Shown here in pieces: positions 59,974 to 64,000 of a stretch of DNA of 64,000 nucleotides; within the stretch, counting starts at the first letter, position 1, and each line of letters starts with the position of its first letter. The stretch is from Apostichopus japonicus (taxonomy: Eukaryota; Echinodermata; Holothuroidea; Aspidochirotida; Stichopodidae), in contig NC_092574.1 in assembly GCF_037975245.1 (NCBI RefSeq), forward strand, positions 19,563,713 to 19,627,712. Reading direction: 5' to 3'. The notes below the pieces were generated by a model. The model saw only the letters and a program-made list of their open reading frames with translations, searched no databases and was not told the DNA's origin. The position numbers and the translations under genes were made by a program.

Positions 59974-61937
59974 GTCATGGGTAAAGCAGGCAAAAGGCGG
60001 CGGAGCTAGGGCACTGTGTATCGCGGGCACGTGCCCTCTCATTTTTGAAAAGCACCAAAATTGCTTTCCGGGGAAAAAGGTAAAGACAGTGCCGTCGAGA
60101 GGGACACTCCCGGTTCCGGACCTCTCCTCCACCCCCTCCCATTGTTTAGCTGGCTACGACTATCACTATACTGGTATCTGACTATCATGGGGAATTCAGG
60201 GTTATGAAAAGGAGGGGGAAAAGCCCTGGGGTCGTTGAAGCAGAATCGCTTTTCATTTAAAAAAAAGGAAGAGATTTTACACGTGATAGGGTACATTCTG
60301 AACATTCATATTTAGACTATAAATTAGGTCTATAGTTAGGTCTTTTCGCAAGGTTGTACTTGTTTTCTGCGTGGGGTTGAAAAGGGGGCATACATCACAC
60401 GCTCCTGATCCGCCCGGGGACATTGTGACACAACCCCCTCCCATATCCCCTTCTGCGTACACTCAAATCTAAAAATTGGAAAATGAAAATACACTACAAT
60501 ATAGTTCCCTCCCCCCCGAACCCCCTTCCCCCCTTCCCCCTCTTCAGCCATGGTTAGAGACGGTATTCTTACTTGGGCGGATCTGGTGACGAATGGAAGA
60601 CTTACGTAACTTTAAAGTATAATAAAACATACCTATATAACTAAGTAAAAACAGATATATTGCATTAGGAACACACCTATAGGCTAGTCTATTATATGTG
60701 TGATGTAAAAACAAACGTATACAGGTATACATCAACAACAGGCGAGAATTTCACATAAAACACCTGGAATGCGGAAGCAAGACAGACTAACAGGCGATAT
60801 AGCCTTGACATTGACTATAACAGCTGACAGAATAGCGGCATTGTTAAGGGAAACGATAGTAAAAGATCAAATGCAGGGAGCGAATTAAGACTTTAAAGAG
60901 GGCTAGTCTCTTGTCTCGTCTCAGTAAATCTCCAGTTATTTGGGTTTTTATTTACTGGATTTCGAGGTCTTCATTGTCGTACTCTGCATAACGGCCACTG
61001 CCATCTTTTTGTTCTTTCATTTTTATAAAAAAAAAATTCTGGTTTGGCGTAAGTCTGATCACAACGGGCAGGTTATTCAGGGCCGGAAGTGACGTAAAGG
61101 GGCTCAATACATCGTACTGACTGCATGAGGCACTTATTTGTGTATGTAAGGTTAGAACGACCCATGATAACCATTCCTCTAGTAGGCCTAAATATAGCGG
61201 TACAGAGCTCATGGGAATACACTGACTTGCACGATGTTAACATCTCGAAAATGTTGAGAATGTTTTATCGATGACTGTTATGTGTTTTGCTAGCATATTA
61301 ATGGCAACACCGATACAGTTTATACTCCATAAGCTTCTACGCCGTGAATGCTTAGTCTATTAGTGCTACGGGAAAAGAATCCCTTTAACTTCTTAAAACA
61401 TATCACCAATTTACAGCGATGTTATGTTGCAATAGGGGGCCCCGTGCCATTTGTTCCGATAATATAACAAGTTTTCATAGGTCTGACAAAACCTGTGGAA
61501 CACGCCATGCTGGTACAGCGGTAAACGTTTAATGAAAAGAAGGAGAGTTGGCCCATGGGGTGGCCCATGGGGTGGAAGCCACAAAGGTCTGCCAGTATAA
61601 TGAATTACACAACTTTTGTCCTTTGTTTTTCATCAAGAGGATTGAACTAGTGAAATGGATATCAATCCGTGTGTGGAGTTATGGACAAATTGTTTCACAT
61701 ACCTGAAAATATGTTATCGCCTGGCGGACAGTGACGTGAAAGGTGTGGGGGGGGGGGAGGGATCCAAATTTCCTCTGACTGAGTCAGCTAGGAAGCACGA
61801 ACCTTTATGGATCGGTAGTGGGTAGATCACAATCTAACGAATGAGAAATTTTCCTGTGGGGTCGTTGACTAGGAATCCCCTGTAGGGGGTGGTGTAGGGG
61901 ATATTCAAACATAATTCAGAGGTTCGAAACCGGTAAG

Positions 61938-61939
<2 letters not shown>
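59974..61939. other. Proposed intron sequence, possible transposon relic at its left
   Basis: At 59995-60170 the GC-rich ggcggcggagctagggc and gggcacgtgccc look like the subterminal part of a hAT-type element, but no paired ends were found. The rest is unremarkable. Confidence 0.4.

Positions 61940-62010
<71 letters not shown>
61940..62010. repeat. (TA)~35 microsatellite
   Basis: Uninterrupted TA run 130 bp before the exon at 62141. Confidence 0.98.
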
Positions 62011-62013
<3 letters not shown>

Positions 62014-62140
62014 TTACCGCAATAGGTTCATACTGAAAGTGTGCATTCAATTGTACCGTCAATGAATTTACCACTCTTTTAAAGCTGTTTGTCACATTTA
62101 ATTTAACCGACTTTTCTTATTCTTCTCTCTTTCGCTGCAG

Positions 62141-62308
62141 AACAACTCTGCAACGATGCTATGTCTAACGTACCCGATGGTATGATCGTTAGCTGCTCGT
62201 TAAGGTGTGCGAAGTACGGCTATGAGATTGAATCACGTGATTATGTACCCCACAGAGTCCAATATTTTCACCTGACACAAATCAATTTTACAGAAGCAAG
62301 ATGTGTAG
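62141..62308 (+). CDS. Second exon of the probable secreted protein (partial gene)
   Basis: Acceptor ctttcgctgcag precedes 168 bp with no stop in the frame set by exon 53182-53248, ending at gtaagag. Both boundaries are phase 1, the arrangement typical of shuffled extracellular modules. It encodes EQLCNDAMSN, then VPDGMIVSCSLRCAKYGYE and ends with EARCVG: four cysteines spaced C-x14-C-x3-C-x31-C. The sequence resembles small secreted cysteine-stabilised modules, but I cannot name a family. The gene must continue to the right; no further exon was found before 64000. Confidence 0.45.
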
Positions 62309-62471
62309 GTAAGAGTTGTGATCAAATCTAAAGTCTACATTTTTTAACCATTAACTTGAACTTTTATTTACCGTTAGTAACCTGGGCCGAATTGTATATC
62401 TACGGAAGACTAATACGGCCATACTCGAAGGGGGAAAAGATTTCACTACTAAATTCAAATAATGTGTGTGT

Positions 62472-62706
62472 ATGTATGTATTTTAGATCTTCTTGCAAGC
62501 AGGAACTCGCGAAGAAGCCTCATTGGCATATCAAAGCCACAAGCTGACCGAAGTCAGTCTCTTACATTCATATTTAACGTCCATTTTATGAATTGTCAAT
62601 TGTCAACAACTCTGTAACTGGACGACATACATTAATCTTGGAGTGACTCGAACTGGTGACCTTATGATTGAAAGGCACCGGCGTTAACCGCTGAGCTAAC
62701 CCTCCA
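62472..62706 (-). mobile_element. tRNA-derived SINE on the minus strand
   Basis: Minus-strand head: tagctcagcggttaacgcc (A box, about 62700-62682) and gtcaccagttcgagtcac (B box, about 62660-62643), then a body ending in gcgagttcctgcttgc. The body is shared with 52195-52302. The head resembles a functional tRNA promoter, but the acceptor stem and length do not make a complete tRNA gene. Confidence 0.8.
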
Positions 62707-62708
62707 CA

Positions 62709-64000
62709 CATAATACTTGAAAAAAAACTTCAAGATAGCCAAAATATATAATATTACTAAAGAACAAAATCGAAACACACTATTACCAAAACTAAAAAAA
62801 AAATCATCCACCAAAATTTAAATCTGAAAGATTAACTCTCTACAGCCAGATATCAAAGTTTAAAAAAAAGAGCTAAATATAATCACAACTAAGCAAATGC
62901 GAAAGTCAACACGATAGAATCAAAATCATTCTCGATGTATGAAGCGGAATAAAAACAAAAAAAGTCAGGTCAACACGACCTAATGATCCATATTGGTACT
63001 GTAGCATCACAGATTTACAAAATGGCAACCCCCAGACATCACTTATAAACTAGGATATCTCATAACCGGAACAAGAGTTTTCTCGGGTCAGTTGTTCATT
63101 ACACAGATCAACATAATAATAAATTTAATTATGATATATCTGTGTTGTTTCTCCTTTAATTTGAAAAATTTCAATTTGAAAACTTGAAATTTTGAATTTG
63201 AAAACTCAACTTTATAAAGTTAAGCAACCCATCAGCAAACTTTCTTCTCCTTTTGTTTTAATCGTGAGGGGGAGGATGTCATATTTTGATATGGCATAAT
63301 TTGTCTTCCGTACATACCTGCACGGTATATTTGGCCGCTCGCGGTTCCTACTTTTAGAGTTCAAAGACTTTAGAACGACGTTTTGAATTCTTACATGTAA
63401 AGCTCTTCGTTGAAACCAATTGATCAAATTTCAGTTTTAAGTAATAAAACAAACTTCAGAAAAATATCTCACTCTGTCTTGAAAACATGTAACTAATCAT
63501 TTTCGACAGATGTTGATTTCTTGACCAGGGTTGATCTCTGAAGCGAGAACTATATTCATTTCTCTTCAATAGGTGATCATACTCTGTAGGTTATTAAAAC
63601 AACTTCTATCGGCTCAGATAACAATTTTATTATTCTGGTTTTAGAAAAAATGTTCTTTATACATTACGGGCTCTTAAATCAATCAAAGTGACTGATTTAC
63701 GTAGTTTAACACGTCGACCATTTAGGGCAGATGCCCGGAAACAACACACGAATCAATAACAACACCATAGAGAATTGTTAACCTCATGTTCAACGATGTA
63801 TGTTTTTGACGGGACAATTAAGGTTTGCTTTTATCAGTGACATGCGTTGGATCAGTAATTAAAAAATTAAGAAATAAAACAATGGAAATATTTTTACAAT
63901 AACTCGATCTAGACTACGAAGCTAACGTCATCATCGAGTGCGCACGTTTAGCATGCTGTCTCGGTGACCAACTGGAGAACCGTAACGGTTATCGACACTT
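62709..64000. other. Right end, nothing recognised
   Basis: AT-rich unique sequence on both strands with only short open frames. It may be intron of the secreted-protein gene. Confidence 0.5.

Noticed and set aside
62640-62708. Minus-strand tRNA gene
   Set aside because: tRNA-like promoter boxes belong to a SINE whose body is shared with another copy at 52195.

Overview
This window looks like one strand of an animal nuclear genome. It has spliced genes with GT-AG introns, abundant SINE, LINE and DNA-transposon remnants, microsatellites and long C/G runs. The protein and repeat style suggests a marine deuterostome, perhaps an echinoderm such as a sea cucumber. That is an inference from style only, because no search was possible.

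The left 70% (about 2.6-46.7 kb, plus strand) is one gene: the multidomain cytosolic acetyl-CoA carboxylase (ACC). I traced 48 coding exons from an ATG at 2978 to a TGA at 45392. The phases agree at every junction, giving 6,750 nt (2,249 codons plus stop). In order they encode the AMPK-site N-terminus, biotin carboxylase, biotin-carrier domain (biotin Lys codon at 14844), central domain and carboxyltransferase. A TATA box at 2593 and a 26-nt candidate first exon (2645-2670) would extend the frame by 13 residues and rebuild the AMPK recognition motif around the conserved Ser. Introns carry SINEs, a non-LTR tail, a hAT-type MITE, several minisatellites, a 1.1-kb degenerate satellite, a decayed hammerhead-ribozyme element and a relic duplicate of the NPRLQVEHP segment of biotin carboxylase.

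From 46.7 to 53.2 kb I see no gene. This stretch holds a Penelope-type element with a well-formed hammerhead ribozyme motif on the minus strand (49561-49600) and one SINE fragment.

From 53.2 kb to the right end there are two exons of a probable secreted cysteine-containing protein (signal-peptide exon 53182-53248; phase 1-1 exon 62141-62308) that continues beyond the window or is incomplete. Its proposed 8.9-kb intron holds a set of nested transposons: a hAT-like element (53540-56643, target duplication attccact) contains a second hAT-like element with a truncated LINE inside, and a third transposon (55138-56338) that itself contains a 343-bp hAT MITE. Each has its own 8-bp target duplication. 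It also holds a long-arm foldback element and an array of about 43 copies of a 31-bp minisatellite.
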